From positions 1-64,000 of the forward strand of contig NZ_PGVG01000013.1 of NCBI RefSeq assembly GCF_002795245.1: a stretch of DNA of 64,000 bases, in the 5' to 3' direction. This document shows, in pieces, positions 27,665 to 36,810 of the stretch; positions within the stretch are counted from its first letter, which is position 1, and every line of letters starts with the position of its first letter. This DNA is from Bradyrhizobium forestalis. Lineage in GTDB: Bacteria > Pseudomonadota > Alphaproteobacteria > Rhizobiales > Xanthobacteraceae. The position numbers were made by a program, and so were the translations under genes. The notes under the pieces are model-generated. The model had not been told where the DNA came from and did not search any database. It was given only the letters and a program-made list of their open reading frames with translations.

Positions 27665-28201
27665 ATGCGTATCGATGCGGTCTCGATCGGAAAAAACGTC
27701 CCCCACGATGTCAACGTCATCATCGAAGTCCCCGTGGGCGGCGAACCGATCAAGTACGAGATGGACAAGGAGGCCGGCACGCTGGTGGTCGACCGCTTCC
27801 TCTACACGCCGATGCGTTACCCCGGTAACTACGGCTTCATCCCGCACACGCTGTCGGATGACGGCGATCCCTGCGACGTCCTGATCATCAACACCCGCGC
27901 CATCATCCCCGGCGCCGTCATGAGCGTGCGCCCGGTCGGCGTGCTGTTCATGGAAGACGAAGCCGGCGGCGACGAGAAGATCCTGGCGGTGCCATCGTCC
28001 AAGCTGACGCAGCGCTACGACAAGGTGAAGAGCTATTCCGACCTGCCGGACATCACGCTGCAGCAGATCCAGCACTTCTTCGAGCACTACAAGGATCTCG
28101 AAAAGGGCAAGTGGGTGAAGATTTTGCGCTGGGGCGGCCCGGAGGAAGCGCACAAGCTGATCCTCGAAGGCATCGAGCGCGAGAAGAAGAAGAAGGGTTG
28201 A
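27665..28201 (+). CDS. ppa: Inorganic pyrophosphatase, family I
   Basis: A 178-residue cytoplasmic enzyme hydrolysing pyrophosphate, which drives biosynthetic reactions. The family I signature DDGDPCDVLI (metal-binding aspartates, about residues 65-74) is intact. NVIIEVPVGGEPIKYEMDK, RYPGNYGFIPHT and the helix FFEHYKDLEKGKWVKI also match. The ATG at 27665 begins MRIDAVSIGKNVP. Single gene with repeat A2 directly after the stop codon. Confidence 0.97.
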   Translation: MRIDAVSIGKNVPHDVNVIIEVPVGGEPIKYEMDKEAGTLVVDRFLYTPMRYPGNYGFIPHTLSDDGDPCDVLIINTRAIIPGAVMSVRPVGVLFMEDEAGGDEKILAVPSSKLTQRYDKVKSYSDLPDITLQQIQHFFEHYKDLEKGKWVKILRWGGPEEAHKLILEGIEREKKKKG

Positions 28202-28206
28202 GTTTC

Positions 28207-28328
28207 CGTGCCCCGGACGCAGCGCAGCGTGAAACGATGCGCTGCTGAGCCGGGGCCCAGTACGGTGGCGCCGTGGGTCCCGGCTCAGCGTCGCGTCATT
28301 TCATGCCGCGCCGCGTCCGGGACACGAG
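28207..28328. repeat. Intergenic palindromic repeat, family A copy 2
   Basis: Same outline as 1741-1868: GTGCCCCGGACGCAGCGC start, GAGCCGGGGCCCAG, GGGTCCCGGCTCAGCG, GTCCGGGACACGAG end. Lies between convergent ppa and folD. Confidence 0.85.
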
Positions 28329-28335
28329 AGTTCAG

Positions 28336-29220
28336 CTACACCGCCGGCTTCGGCAGGCCGGCAATCGCGCACGCCGCGCGCAGCGTATTCACCAGCAGGC
28401 ACGCCACCGTCATCTGGCCGACACCGCCGGGCACCGGCGTGATGGCACCGGCAACGGCGAGTGCTTCCTGATAGGCGACGTCGCCGACGAGGCGGGTCTT
28501 GCCGTCCTCCTTCGGGATGCGGTTGATGCCGACATCGATCACGGTCGCACCCGGCTTCAGCCAGTCGCCGCGCACCATCTCTGGTCGACCCACCGCGGCA
28601 TAGACGAGGTCGGCCTTCCTCACGAGGCCGGGCAGGTCGCGCGAACGCGAATGCGCGATGGTCACCGTGGCGTTCTCGTTCAGCAGCAACTGCACCAGCG
28701 GACGGCCGACCAGATTGGAGCGGCCGATGACGATGGCGTTCATGCCTTCGAGCGAGGCGTGCACGCTCTTGGTCAGGATGATGCAGCCGAGCGGCGTGCA
28801 GGGCGACAGCGCCTCGAAGCCGCCGGCGAGCCGGCCGGCATTGTTCGGATGCAATCCGTCGACGTCCTTGGCCGGGTCGATGGCGTTGATGACGGCTTCG
28901 GTGTTCAGCCCCTTCGGCAGCGGCAGCTGCACCAGAATGCCGTGCACGGCAGGATCACGGTTGAGCTTTGCGACCAGCGTCAGCAGATCTTGCTGCGAGA
29001 CGTCGGTCGGCAGCTTGTGCTCGAACGAGGCCATGCCGGCCGCTTGGGTCTGGGTATGCTTGGAACGGACATAGACCTCGCTGGCGGGGTCGTTGCCGAC
29101 CAGGACGACCGCGAGGCCCGGCACCAGATTGTGCTCGCGTTTGACGCGGGCGACCTCGTCGGCGACGCGGGCCCGGAGGTCCGCGGCAATGACTTTTCCA
29201 TCGATGATCTCAGCGGTCAT
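28336..29220 (-). CDS. folD: Bifunctional methylenetetrahydrofolate dehydrogenase/cyclohydrolase
   Basis: A 294-residue enzyme interconverting methylene-, methenyl- and formyl-tetrahydrofolate. Catalytic-site segment ASEVYVRSKHTQTQAAGM carries the Tyr and Lys of the active site. GILVQLPLPKGL, PCTPLGCIIL, VIGRSNLVGRPLVQLLL (NADP-binding) and the end motif PVPGGVGQMTVACLL are all typical. The ATG at 29220 (MTAEIIDGK) is the family start. It follows the DUF167 gene by 10 bp, so yggT, DUF167 and folD probably form one operon. Confidence 0.96.
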   Translation of the reverse strand: MTAEIIDGKVIAADLRARVADEVARVKREHNLVPGLAVVLVGNDPASEVYVRSKHTQTQAAGMASFEHKLPTDVSQQDLLTLVAKLNRDPAVHGILVQLPLPKGLNTEAVINAIDPAKDVDGLHPNNAGRLAGGFEALSPCTPLGCIILTKSVHASLEGMNAIVIGRSNLVGRPLVQLLLNENATVTIAHSRSRDLPGLVRKADLVYAAVGRPEMVRGDWLKPGATVIDVGINRIPKEDGKTRLVGDVAYQEALAVAGAITPVPGGVGQMTVACLLVNTLRAACAIAGLPKPAV

Positions 29221-29230
29221 GTCCGTTCTC

Positions 29231-29575
29231 TCAGTCCGTCGATTTGGCCGATGTGAGCTGGCGCAGGGTTTCGCCAAGCCGAGCCGGATCACCGTCGACC
29301 GCGATCTGCTTCAGCCGGGACGTGGCTCCGGATAGCAGCTTTACACTGCTCTTGGGAACGCCAAGCGATTTCGCCAGCAGCACCAAAACGGCCTTGTTGG
29401 CCTCGCCGCCATCGGCAATGGCGCGCACCCGCACCTTGAGCACACTGCGGCCATCCGAGAGTTGCTCGATCCCGTCGATGTCGTCGCGACCGCCGCGCGG
29501 CGTCACCCGCAGCGCGATGCTGATTCCTGCGGTCGAGTAACGCCAGGGTTCCCTTGAAGCTTCGTTCGCAACCAA
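29231..29575 (-). CDS. DUF167 (YggU-family) protein
   Basis: A 114-residue protein with the DUF167 core: ISIALRVTPRGGRDDIDG, LKVRVRAIADGGEANKAVLVLLAKSLGVPKSSVKLLSGATSRLKQI. The A-x-x-G-x-A-N segment is the family hallmark. Function unknown. The only plausible start is TTG at 29575, 15 bp after the yggT stop. The yggT-yggU order is widespread, which supports the call. Confidence 0.88.
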   Translation of the reverse strand: MVANEASREPWRYSTAGISIALRVTPRGGRDDIDGIEQLSDGRSVLKVRVRAIADGGEANKAVLVLLAKSLGVPKSSVKLLSGATSRLKQIAVDGDPARLGETLRQLTSAKSTD

Positions 29576-29590
29576 GGCGCTCCAGCCTGC

Positions 29591-29881
29591 TCAGATCACG
29601 TTCGGGTAGATGTAGTACAGGATCACCCGCTCGATGAACATGATGATCAGGATCAGGATGATCGGCGAGATGTCGAGACCGCCGAGACTGGGCAGGAAAT
29701 TGCGAATCGGCGCCAGCAGCGGCTCGGTGATCCGGTACAGGAACTCCGCCACCGCCGACACGAACTGGTTGCGGGTGTTCACGACGTTGAAGGCGATCAG
29801 CCAGGACAGGATCGCGGAGGCGATCAGCAGCCAGACGTAGAGGTCGAGCACGATGATGACGATGTCGAGAACGGCACGCAT
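29591..29881 (-). CDS. YggT-family membrane protein
   Basis: A 96-residue protein with two YggT-type segments: LDLYVWLLIASAILSWLIAFN with the turn to VNTRN, then FLYRITEPLLAPIRNFLPSLGGLDISPIILILIIMF. This is the family's R-x-T-E-P-x-L-x-P-x-R signature. The family is linked to osmotic stress and ion handling without a proven mechanism. The ATG at 29881 is preferred over an upstream frame extension. First gene of yggT-DUF167-folD. Confidence 0.9.
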   Translation of the reverse strand: MRAVLDIVIIVLDLYVWLLIASAILSWLIAFNVVNTRNQFVSAVAEFLYRITEPLLAPIRNFLPSLGGLDISPIILILIIMFIERVILYYIYPNVI

Positions 29882-30083
29882 GGCTTTTGAAGACTCTGGC
29901 TTTTGAAAATTCTGGCGCGGGTGGGATTGGCCCCCGTTGCTAGATATCGGTTCCCCCCGACCCAAACAAGGGAAGTCGGCGCCGGGATGGCTAAAACCGG
30001 GTTACGCCCGTCCTTGACTTGACCTTGGCGGGGACTTAAATGGCGCCCGGTTGTCGGCCGCGTTCACCAGAGCGGCCAGCAAA

Positions 30084-30156
<73 letters not shown>

Positions 30157-30159
<3 letters not shown>

Positions 30160-30220
30160 CGCTTCGCCCTTCGGGCTACGCGTGGCGCAGCCACGTCGGA
30201 GCCCGAAGGGTGAAGCGTGG
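30157..30220. repeat. Large inverted repeat abutting the tRNA-Ala 3' end
   Basis: 21-base arms (30157-30177 and 30200-30220, one mismatch), with a second hairpin CGTGGC-GCAG-CCACG-like inside (30181-30195). The left arm begins in the CCA of the tRNA. A related stretch with GGCGAAGCCCAAAGGGCGAAGCC follows to about 30250. Could terminate tRNA transcription or be a mobile palindrome. Confidence 0.7.
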
Positions 30221-30271
30221 TGTCCGGCGAAGCCCAAAGGGCGAAGCCGGACTGATTGAGGAATACTCCCC

Positions 30272-31084
30272 CTACCTCCCCGTAAACTTCGGCGGCCGTT
30301 TCTCCATGAAGCTCGCCACACCCTCTCTGAAATCACTCCCGTTCAGCGCCACCATCATCTCGCGGTTGGCCTCGATGGTCGCCTCGGCCAGCGTCTGGAA
30401 CGGCACCTCGTAGAGCTGCCGCTTGATCACGGCCATCGCGCTCGGCGAGACGAAATCGGCGAGATCGCGCGCATAAGCATAAGTCTCCTCGTGCAGCTTC
30501 TCCGGCAGAGAGAGCCGGTTGACCAGGCCGATCCGCAGCGCCTCCTCGCTCGACACGCGCCTCGCCGAGAGCAACAGATCCAGCGCATTGGCATGGCCGA
30601 CGATACGCGGCAGCATCCAGCTGATGCCATGCTCGGCGATCAGACCGCGCCGCGCGAAGGCCGTCGTGAACACGGTGTTGTCGGCAGCAAAGCGCAGGTC
30701 GCAATAGAGCGCGTGCACGAGGCCGATGCCGGCCGTGGCGCCATTCAGCATGGCAATGATCGGCTTCTTGATCGACGGGTAATAGCCGTAGCGCGTCTGC
30801 CAATCCGGCCGGCGATTCATGTCGAACGGCGGCAGGTTCGATGCGCGCCTGACGTCATCGGGGTCGAGGCCCTTCAGTGCATCCATGTCGGCGCCGGCGC
30901 AGAAGGCGCGGCCCGCGCCGGTGAGCACGATGACACGGACATTGCCATCGGCGTTTGACGCCTCCATCGCATGGCGCACGTCGCGCTCCATGATCGGCGT
31001 CCAGGCATTCATGCGATCGGGACGATTGAGCGTGATGGTCGCGATCTTGTCGCTCACCTCGTAGCGAATGTGTTCATAGGCCAT
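30272..31084 (-). CDS. Enoyl-CoA hydratase/isomerase family protein
   Basis: A 270-residue crotonase-fold protein. Oxyanion-hole segments LTGAGRAFCAGADMDAL (about residues 54-70) and GATAGIGLVHALYCDLRFAADN are present, as is FARRGLIAEHGISWMLPRIVG, the helix that carries one catalytic acid in hydratases. Cytoplasmic, with likely action on acyl-CoA in beta-oxidation or side-chain breakdown. Start at 31084. A single gene. Confidence 0.88.
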   Translation of the reverse strand: MAYEHIRYEVSDKIATITLNRPDRMNAWTPIMERDVRHAMEASNADGNVRVIVLTGAGRAFCAGADMDALKGLDPDDVRRASNLPPFDMNRRPDWQTRYGYYPSIKKPIIAMLNGATAGIGLVHALYCDLRFAADNTVFTTAFARRGLIAEHGISWMLPRIVGHANALDLLLSARRVSSEEALRIGLVNRLSLPEKLHEETYAYARDLADFVSPSAMAVIKRQLYEVPFQTLAEATIEANREMMVALNGSDFREGVASFMEKRPPKFTGR

Positions 31085-31162
31085 GACGCTCTCCCTGGTT
31101 TGCCGGCGCGATTTCGCACGTGCTCGTTGGCGACGAGCCTAGCATATCCAGGGATGGGGGGA

Positions 31163-31214
31163 GGACTTGCGCCAAGGATCTGCGCCAAGGATCTGCGCTA
31201 AGGATCTGCGCCAA
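31163..31214. repeat. Four tandem 13-bp repeats
   Basis: Units GGACTTGCGCCAA, GGATCTGCGCCAA, GGATCTGCGCTAA and GGATCTGCGCCAA follow one another without gaps, between two minus-strand genes. Confidence 0.9.
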
Positions 31215-31235
31215 GGACCTCGCGCGAAGGCGCGA

Positions 31236-32030
31236 TCACTCGGCCGCTTGCGCCAGCACCGGCCGGCCCGCCAGCCAGCCATCGATGAAATGATCGAGCC
31301 AGGCGCGCTCGGCGACATCGTAGACGGCACGATCCGCGAAGTGATGGTGCCGCTGCCGTGCACCGGGCGCGCTGAAGCCGTCATAGCCGCGCGTGGTCCA
31401 GCGATGCATCATCGCGTAGGTCACATCGGGGTGAAACTGCACGCCGAAAGCATTGCCGGCCCGGAACGCCTGCACCGGAAAATCGTCGCCTTCTGCGAGC
31501 AACTCGGCGCCGACCGGCAGCTCAAATCCCTCGCGATGCCAGTGATACACCTGCGCCGGCCAATGCGGGCAGAGCGCATGGCCTGCGGCGGTCGGCCTGA
31601 TCGGGTAATAGCCGATCTGGGTCAGCGCCTGCGCATGCGGCGCGACGCGGGCCCCGAGCTGCATCGCCAGCATCTGCGCACCTAAGCAAATGCCGAGGAA
31701 CGGCCGCTGCTCACGGAGCGGAATGTCGATCCAGCCGATCTCGCGGCGGATGTAATCGTCGGGATCGTTGGCGCTCATCGGGCCGCCGAAGATCACGGCG
31801 CCGGCATGCCGGTCGAGCGTCTCGGGCAGGGGATCGCCGAAGCGGGGACGGCGGATGTCGAGGCGATGGCCGAGCGCGCGCAGCGCATTGCCGACGCGGC
31901 CCGGTGTCGAGCATTCCTGATGCAGGACGATCAGAACCGGCAGCCGGGCTTCAGAGGCGGCGGCGCTCGGCGCCCTCCGTGGGAAGGGCACCACCTCTGC
32001 GCCACCAAACCTGTCCGTCCGGAACGACAT
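31236..32030 (-). CDS. Class I glutamine amidotransferase-like protein
   Basis: A 264-residue protein with the class I glutaminase fold. GGPMSAND, the nucleophile elbow FLGICLGAQMLAMQLGA (Cys) and AFGVQFHPDVTYAMM (His) are present. The residue after HP is Asp instead of the usual Glu of the Cys-His-Glu triad. No synthetase domain is attached. It resembles GMP-synthase-type stand-alone amidotransferases (COG0518) that act in peptidase-like or unknown reactions. Confidence 0.83.
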   Translation of the reverse strand: MSFRTDRFGGAEVVPFPRRAPSAAASEARLPVLIVLHQECSTPGRVGNALRALGHRLDIRRPRFGDPLPETLDRHAGAVIFGGPMSANDPDDYIRREIGWIDIPLREQRPFLGICLGAQMLAMQLGARVAPHAQALTQIGYYPIRPTAAGHALCPHWPAQVYHWHREGFELPVGAELLAEGDDFPVQAFRAGNAFGVQFHPDVTYAMMHRWTTRGYDGFSAPGARQRHHHFADRAVYDVAERAWLDHFIDGWLAGRPVLAQAAE

Positions 32031-32159
32031 GGCCTCTGCGAGTGCTATCGGTTCAGACCGCCAGCATAGCTAAGCGATGGTTAACATCGTGTGAGTTTGC
32101 GCACACACGCGCCGATCTTGAAGCAAGCTCCGGGCCACTACGGATGCGCGGGGCGTTCT

Positions 32160-32939
32160 TCAGCGCCTCTGCCTCTGGAACCGGCTGGTAGCTGCCAGGA
32201 TGAAGCCGCGCGGGAAGAAACGCAGCGCGAACGGCACAATCTTGATGCCGAGACCCGGCAGCACTGCCCGTTTGTTGGTCATCAGGCCACGATACGCCTC
32301 CCGTGCAACTTCGGCGGCAGAGACGCTGAGAACGGCCGTATCATGTTGCGATCCAACGCCGGCGCGGGCCTGGAATTCGGTGGGGACCGGACCCGGGCAA
32401 AGCACGGTGACGCGGACGCCGCGCGGTGCAAGCTCCGCCCGCAATGCTTCGGTGAAGGAAATCACATAGGCCTTGGACGCGTAATACACGGCCATGCCGG
32501 GGCCAGGCAGGAAGCCGGCGACCGAGCCGACATTGAGAAGACCGCCCTTGTTCCTGATGAGCTGATCGGCAAAGCGCAGCGACAGATCCGTCAGGGCCCG
32601 GACGTTGACGTCGACGATGCCGAGCTGCTCCGCGCGATCGTGCTCGACGGCATCGCCGAACACACCGAAGCCGGCATTGTTGACGAGATGATCGAGCTCG
32701 GCGCCTTCGGCGGCAAGTGCGGCCGCGATCGTCTCGCCGGCATCCGCGTCCTCGAGATCGCAGGCGATCACGATCGGCTTCTTGCCGCCCTCGGCGGCGA
32801 GCTCATTCGCGAGCGCTTCGAGCCGATCCGCTCGTCTCGCGGTCAATGCGAGGCGATGTCCATTGGCGGCAAACACACGCGCCAGCTCCATGCCGATGCC
32901 CGCCGAGGCACCAGTAATCAGCGTCACCCGCTCAGCCAC
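32160..32939 (-). CDS. Short-chain dehydrogenase/reductase
   Basis: A 259-residue classical SDR: TLITGASAGIGMELARVFA glycine motif, NNAGFGVFGD, a catalytic Ser region (LLNVGSVAGFLPG) and Y-A-S-K in MAVYYASKAYVISFTEAL. The C-terminal LCPGPVPTEF and a hydrophobic end suggest the DltE/YqjQ-like branch. The start is GTG at 32939. Substrate unknown. Confidence 0.88.
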   Translation of the reverse strand: MAERVTLITGASAGIGMELARVFAANGHRLALTARRADRLEALANELAAEGGKKPIVIACDLEDADAGETIAAALAAEGAELDHLVNNAGFGVFGDAVEHDRAEQLGIVDVNVRALTDLSLRFADQLIRNKGGLLNVGSVAGFLPGPGMAVYYASKAYVISFTEALRAELAPRGVRVTVLCPGPVPTEFQARAGVGSQHDTAVLSVSAAEVAREAYRGLMTNKRAVLPGLGIKIVPFALRFFPRGFILAATSRFQRQRR

Positions 32940-33160
32940 GATCGACGTCTCTTGAATTCAAGTATTTTGGCCCCGCAACGGCGGAACGAGAGCATAGGCC
33001 GAGCGCAACAGGCAAGCGGCACTGGCAGCATGGCCGCTTGAGCAGAACGACAGGCAGTGCGGAAAGACCGTTGATTTACAGGCGAATTCGGCGCAGGCAG
33101 CGAATAGATTAAAGTTTCTTCATGTATCCGCGCAGCCGCGATTCGCCGCGTCCAGAACCG

Positions 33161-33649
33161 TCAGCCGCCGACGGCGCTAGCCTTGACCTGGCCACCGACA
33201 CGCTCTGCAACCGCGTGCTTCAGCTCGATCCGGTCGCGCTGGGAAATCCCCAGCAGGTCGGACGCGCGCCAGACCACATTGTCCTCGAACTCGCTGACCT
33301 GACCGTCGGCATAGACCAGCTCCCACATCATCTGCACGATGCGCTTGCGGCCCTCTTCGTCGAGCGAGCGCATGATGACGCTGGTGAAGTGATAGAGGTC
33401 CACCGCCTCGCCCTCGACCTCCGTCGCATCGGCGATCAGACGATCCGCGGTGCCGCGATCGAGGCCGAAATGGCTTTCGATCAGGCCGTGCAGCTTGCGC
33501 TGCTCGGCCGCGCTCGGCTGGCCGTCCAGCGAGACCACGTGGACCAGCAGCGCGGTCGCGGCCAGCCGATAATCGCTGTCGCCGAATGCGCGGTCCTGGA
33601 CTTGGGGACCGACAATGTCGGCGATGAACTGACGCAAGCCGTCGAGCAT
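33161..33649 (-). CDS. TerB-family protein
   Basis: A 162-residue all-helical protein of the TerB/DjlA-like type, with LAATALLVHVVSLDGQPSAAEQRKL and IVQMMWELVYADGQVSEFEDNVVWRASDLLGISQRDR. The DG-x-x-x-x-E/AE loops are the metal-binding signature of the family. No other tellurite-resistance (ter) genes are near, so a tellurite function should not be assumed. In alphaproteobacteria stand-alone copies are common. Confidence 0.85.
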   Translation of the reverse strand: MLDGLRQFIADIVGPQVQDRAFGDSDYRLAATALLVHVVSLDGQPSAAEQRKLHGLIESHFGLDRGTADRLIADATEVEGEAVDLYHFTSVIMRSLDEEGRKRIVQMMWELVYADGQVSEFEDNVVWRASDLLGISQRDRIELKHAVAERVGGQVKASAVGG

Positions 33650-33945
33650 GAGGTCCTACCGAGATCGATGACGCCGCGGGTGCGGCAGCTACGGGCATTA
33701 TATGAGCGGGAAACCCTACCGGCGCAACGGCGTCAGTTCCGCGCGCGCATTACGTTTCGGCAATCTGCTCGCTGTCATTCAGGCGCAAGCAGCAAGCCAA
33801 GCCCTTCGCTGTCGTCCCGGCGAACGCCGGGACCCATACCGCGTGATTTCTGAAATTGGCTGGATGGTCGTTGCCCAAGTCGTCGCCAAACCACAGCCTG
33901 TGGTTATGGGTCCCCACGGTTCGCGGGGACGACAGCGGAAGCCCC
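33650..33945. other. Intergenic region with repeat D2
   Basis: Contains palindromic repeat D2 (33809-33935) and no supported gene. It separates the TerB-like gene from the cyclase gene, both on the minus strand. Confidence 0.5.
33809..33935. repeat. Intergenic palindromic repeat, family D copy 2
   Basis: CTGTCGTCCCGGCGAACGCCG start, GGGACCCATACCGCGTGAT and GCCTGTGGTTATGGGTCCC inside, GCGGGGACGACAG end; close to 23443-23586. Confidence 0.8.
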
Positions 33946-35355
33946 TCACGGTATCTCGTACACCACCATCTTGTCGGCGATACCACGAAGCGCGGCCTGT
34001 TTCTGGATCGGCTTGATCTCGCGCTGCTGGAGGAGTTCGGCCACCGCCGGCGCATCCGCGACCGGCCCGGTGATGTGGATCTCCTGCGCGGTCGACAGGC
34101 TCTGCACGCGGGCCGCGATGTTGACGGTCTGGCCGAAATAATCCTGCCGCTCGTTGAGCATGACCGCAAGGCAAGGACCTTCATGGATGCCGATCTTGAC
34201 GATGAGATCGGCGGTGCCGCGCTTCTTGTTGAGCTCGTCCATGGCCGCACGCATCCGCAGGCCGGCGACGATGGCGTGCTCGGGGCGGACGAAGGTCGCC
34301 ATCACGGCATCGCCGATGGTCTTCACCACGGCACCCCTTTCCGAGGAGATGATCTCGAGCAGCGCGTGAAAATGCGCGCGCACGAGGTCGAACGCGGCGA
34401 GATCGCCGACGCGCTCGTAGAGTGCGGTCGAGCCCTTGAGATCGGTGAACAGGAAGGTCAGCGAAGTGATCTGAAGCCGCTGATCGAGACTGAGATTGTC
34501 CGCCTTGAACACGTCGCGAAAGGTCTGGTTCGACAGCATCCGCTTGGCGGTGAGGAACGGCTTGCGCTTGCCGATGAGGTGGTGGAGCGCCTCGGCTGCG
34601 ATGAACACCGACGGCAGCACGCGCACGCCGGCCTGGTTCTCCAGCGACAGACGCAGCGGGCCCGGCCGCATCGTCGTCGTTCCCGTCGGAGCCTGCACCT
34701 TGTTGTACATGATGGCGAGCTGCTGGCGGTCCTTGGTCGGCTCGCCCTGGATGTCGATGAAATGCGCGGCGTGCGTCACCGGCTCGAAGATGATGACGAA
34801 GTCGTTCGGCAGTTGCAGCGACATGGTCGCTTTCTCGCCCGCCGGCAGCTCCATCGTGTCGAGCGTCACCTCGTTCGCGAGGGTCGCAAAGGATTCCTTG
34901 TTGAAGTCGACGCCCGAGCTCCAGAATACCTGCTTGAAATATTCCCAGACCGGAAGCGTATCAGGGTCGTGCGCCGCAATGCGCCGGACGCGCGGGTTCA
35001 CGGTGAAGGAGACCTCGACCTGGTCGTCGACGGAGGCCTTGTAGCCGCAGGCGCAGAGCGCACAGTGATAATCGTCCGGCTTGAGCGCCTTCAGCGTCGA
35101 GTGCGCGCCCAGCACGCCGCCACATCCCGGGCACAGCACGTTCCAGCCGAGATCGAACAGCCCGAGCCGGGCGGCATGCAGGAACGCTGAAATCACGCGC
35201 TCCTCGTCGAGGCCGTGCTGCCTAGAAAAATCGACGACGTTGACGCGGTTGAGCTCGTGATCCTCGCCATCCTCGATGAGACGCGCGATCGCATCGACCA
35301 CCTTCGCGTCGGCGGTCTGCTTCAGAACGGAGAACTGGGCCTGGATGTCGCTCAT
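33946..35355 (-). CDS. Class III adenylate/guanylate cyclase with zinc-ribbon-type N-terminal region
   Basis: A 469-residue protein. The C-terminal cyclase domain (about residues 290-469) shows the metal-binding FLFTDLKGSTALYERVGD, the second Asp in VVKTIGDAVMATF, and DYFGQTVNIAARVQSL. The N-terminal part begins with a winged-helix-like stretch, then a four-cysteine ribbon (CPGCGG and CALCACG, about residues 75-108), and then a beta-rich segment of the DUF5939 type. It has no membrane helix, so a soluble cyclase making cAMP (or cGMP) in response to an unknown signal is likely. Confidence 0.87.
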   Translation of the reverse strand: MSDIQAQFSVLKQTADAKVVDAIARLIEDGEDHELNRVNVVDFSRQHGLDEERVISAFLHAARLGLFDLGWNVLCPGCGGVLGAHSTLKALKPDDYHCALCACGYKASVDDQVEVSFTVNPRVRRIAAHDPDTLPVWEYFKQVFWSSGVDFNKESFATLANEVTLDTMELPAGEKATMSLQLPNDFVIIFEPVTHAAHFIDIQGEPTKDRQQLAIMYNKVQAPTGTTTMRPGPLRLSLENQAGVRVLPSVFIAAEALHHLIGKRKPFLTAKRMLSNQTFRDVFKADNLSLDQRLQITSLTFLFTDLKGSTALYERVGDLAAFDLVRAHFHALLEIISSERGAVVKTIGDAVMATFVRPEHAIVAGLRMRAAMDELNKKRGTADLIVKIGIHEGPCLAVMLNERQDYFGQTVNIAARVQSLSTAQEIHITGPVADAPAVAELLQQREIKPIQKQAALRGIADKMVVYEIP

Positions 35356-35405
35356 GGCGGGGCTCTATCTAGGGTGGATCACGCCATCGGCCAGACGAGC
35401 GCCTG

Positions 35406-36776
35406 TCACCGACGCGTGATGCGGAACATGGGTGAGTGGTCCGGCTGGGTAGTGACGACACCGAGCGGGATCACGGGATTCGTCGGCTCGGCAAGCTCGA
35501 CACGGAATGATCCGATCAGCTTGGCCAGTGCCAGCACGGATTCGGCCTGCGCGAACGGCGCGCCGATGCAGACGCGCGGCCCTGCACCGAAAGGCAAATA
35601 GGCAAAGCGGTCGGGCGGCTCTTTCGACATGAAGCGCTTTGGAACGAACGCGTTCGGCTGATCCCACAGCTTCTCGTGCCGGTGCAGCAGCCAGGGCGCA
35701 ATCATGATGATGTCGCCCTTGCCGATCTCGATACCCGCCGCATTGTCCTTCTCGCGCGCGGCTCGCGCAACCAGGAAGGCGGGCGGATAGAGTCGCATGG
35801 TCTCCTCGATCACGGCGCGGGTGAATTTCTGGCGATCGATATCGGCGATGCTGTCGAGATGCTCGCCGCGGGTCTCCGTGGCGACTTCCTCCTGCGTATC
35901 GGGATCGAGCGCAAGCAGGTAAAGCGCCCAGAACAGCGCCGTCGCCGTGGTCTCGTGACCCGCCAGGATCATGGTCGCGACCTCATCGACGAGCTGTTCG
36001 TCGGAAAAACCCTTGCCGGTCTCGGGATCACGCGCCTCGTCCATGAGATCGAACAGGTCGCGCGGCGGCGCGCCGTCCTTCTTTCCGGCCGCCCGCCGCT
36101 CGGCGATCAGCATGGCGACGAATTCGGTCCAGCGCTTGCGGAAACGGGCGCGGGCAAAATCCATCGGGCTCGGCCAGGACACTGGTAGCACCATGTCGAG
36201 GAAATAAGGCCGCCCCAACCGGGCGGCGTATTCCATGATGAAATTGCGCAGGGTCGCGCCATGCCGGTCCATGCCGAACGAGAACATCGTGCGTCCGGCG
36301 ATCTCGAGCGTCATGCGCTGCATGACCTCGCGCAGGTCGATGGGCTCGCCTGTTCGCGCGTCAAGCTTTGTGATGGTCTCGTCGAGCACAGCCGTCATGT
36401 GCGGGACGAGATTTGCGGTGGCGCGCGGCGTGAAGGCCGGCGCAAGGGTGCGGCGCTGAAACGTCCAGGAATGACCTTCCGCGATCAGGAGGCCATCGCC
36501 GAGCACGGGGCGCAGCATGCGGATGCCCGCCGGCGTGCGCGTGTAGTTCTCGTAATTGCTGACCAGGACGTGCCGGATCGCGTCCGGCTGGTTCAGGATA
36601 AAGCTGTTGCGGAAAAAAAAGCGGCCCGGGATGACGTCTTCCTCATAGGCGCGCTGCCCCCAGGTCGCGATCATGTTCTGCCGGATCACCGCGAGCTTAC
36701 CAAGGAAGGACATGTCGTCGGGTGCACGCGGGGGAGCCGGAGGAACGATGGGCCGACGCACACTGGCGATATTCAT
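35406..36776 (-). CDS. Cytochrome P450
   Basis: A 456-residue P450 with the I-helix AGHETTATALFWALYLLA, the K-helix E-x-x-R motif in VIEETMRLYPPAFLVAR and the haem-binding loop FGAGPRVCIGAPFAQAE with its axial Cys. No membrane anchor is seen. The sequence style (FQRRTLAPAFTPRA, HRHEKLWDQPNAFVPKRF) is close to CYP4/CYP102-like fatty-acid or hydrocarbon hydroxylases, but substrate is not deducible. No ferredoxin or reductase gene is adjacent. Transcribed toward the cyclase gene; the ATG is at 36776. Confidence 0.92.
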   Translation of the reverse strand: MNIASVRRPIVPPAPPRAPDDMSFLGKLAVIRQNMIATWGQRAYEEDVIPGRFFFRNSFILNQPDAIRHVLVSNYENYTRTPAGIRMLRPVLGDGLLIAEGHSWTFQRRTLAPAFTPRATANLVPHMTAVLDETITKLDARTGEPIDLREVMQRMTLEIAGRTMFSFGMDRHGATLRNFIMEYAARLGRPYFLDMVLPVSWPSPMDFARARFRKRWTEFVAMLIAERRAAGKKDGAPPRDLFDLMDEARDPETGKGFSDEQLVDEVATMILAGHETTATALFWALYLLALDPDTQEEVATETRGEHLDSIADIDRQKFTRAVIEETMRLYPPAFLVARAAREKDNAAGIEIGKGDIIMIAPWLLHRHEKLWDQPNAFVPKRFMSKEPPDRFAYLPFGAGPRVCIGAPFAQAESVLALAKLIGSFRVELAEPTNPVIPLGVVTTQPDHSPMFRITRR

Positions 36777-36810
36777 GGCTCCCTCCCGCAGATCTGACGC
36801 ACCTAGACAG

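Noticed and set aside
31163..31214. A CRISPR array
   Set aside because: The four 13-bp units are directly adjacent, with no spacers and no cas genes.
33161..33649. A tellurite-resistance function for the TerB-like protein
   Set aside because: No terA/C/D/E/Z genes nearby; stand-alone TerB-fold proteins have other, unknown roles.
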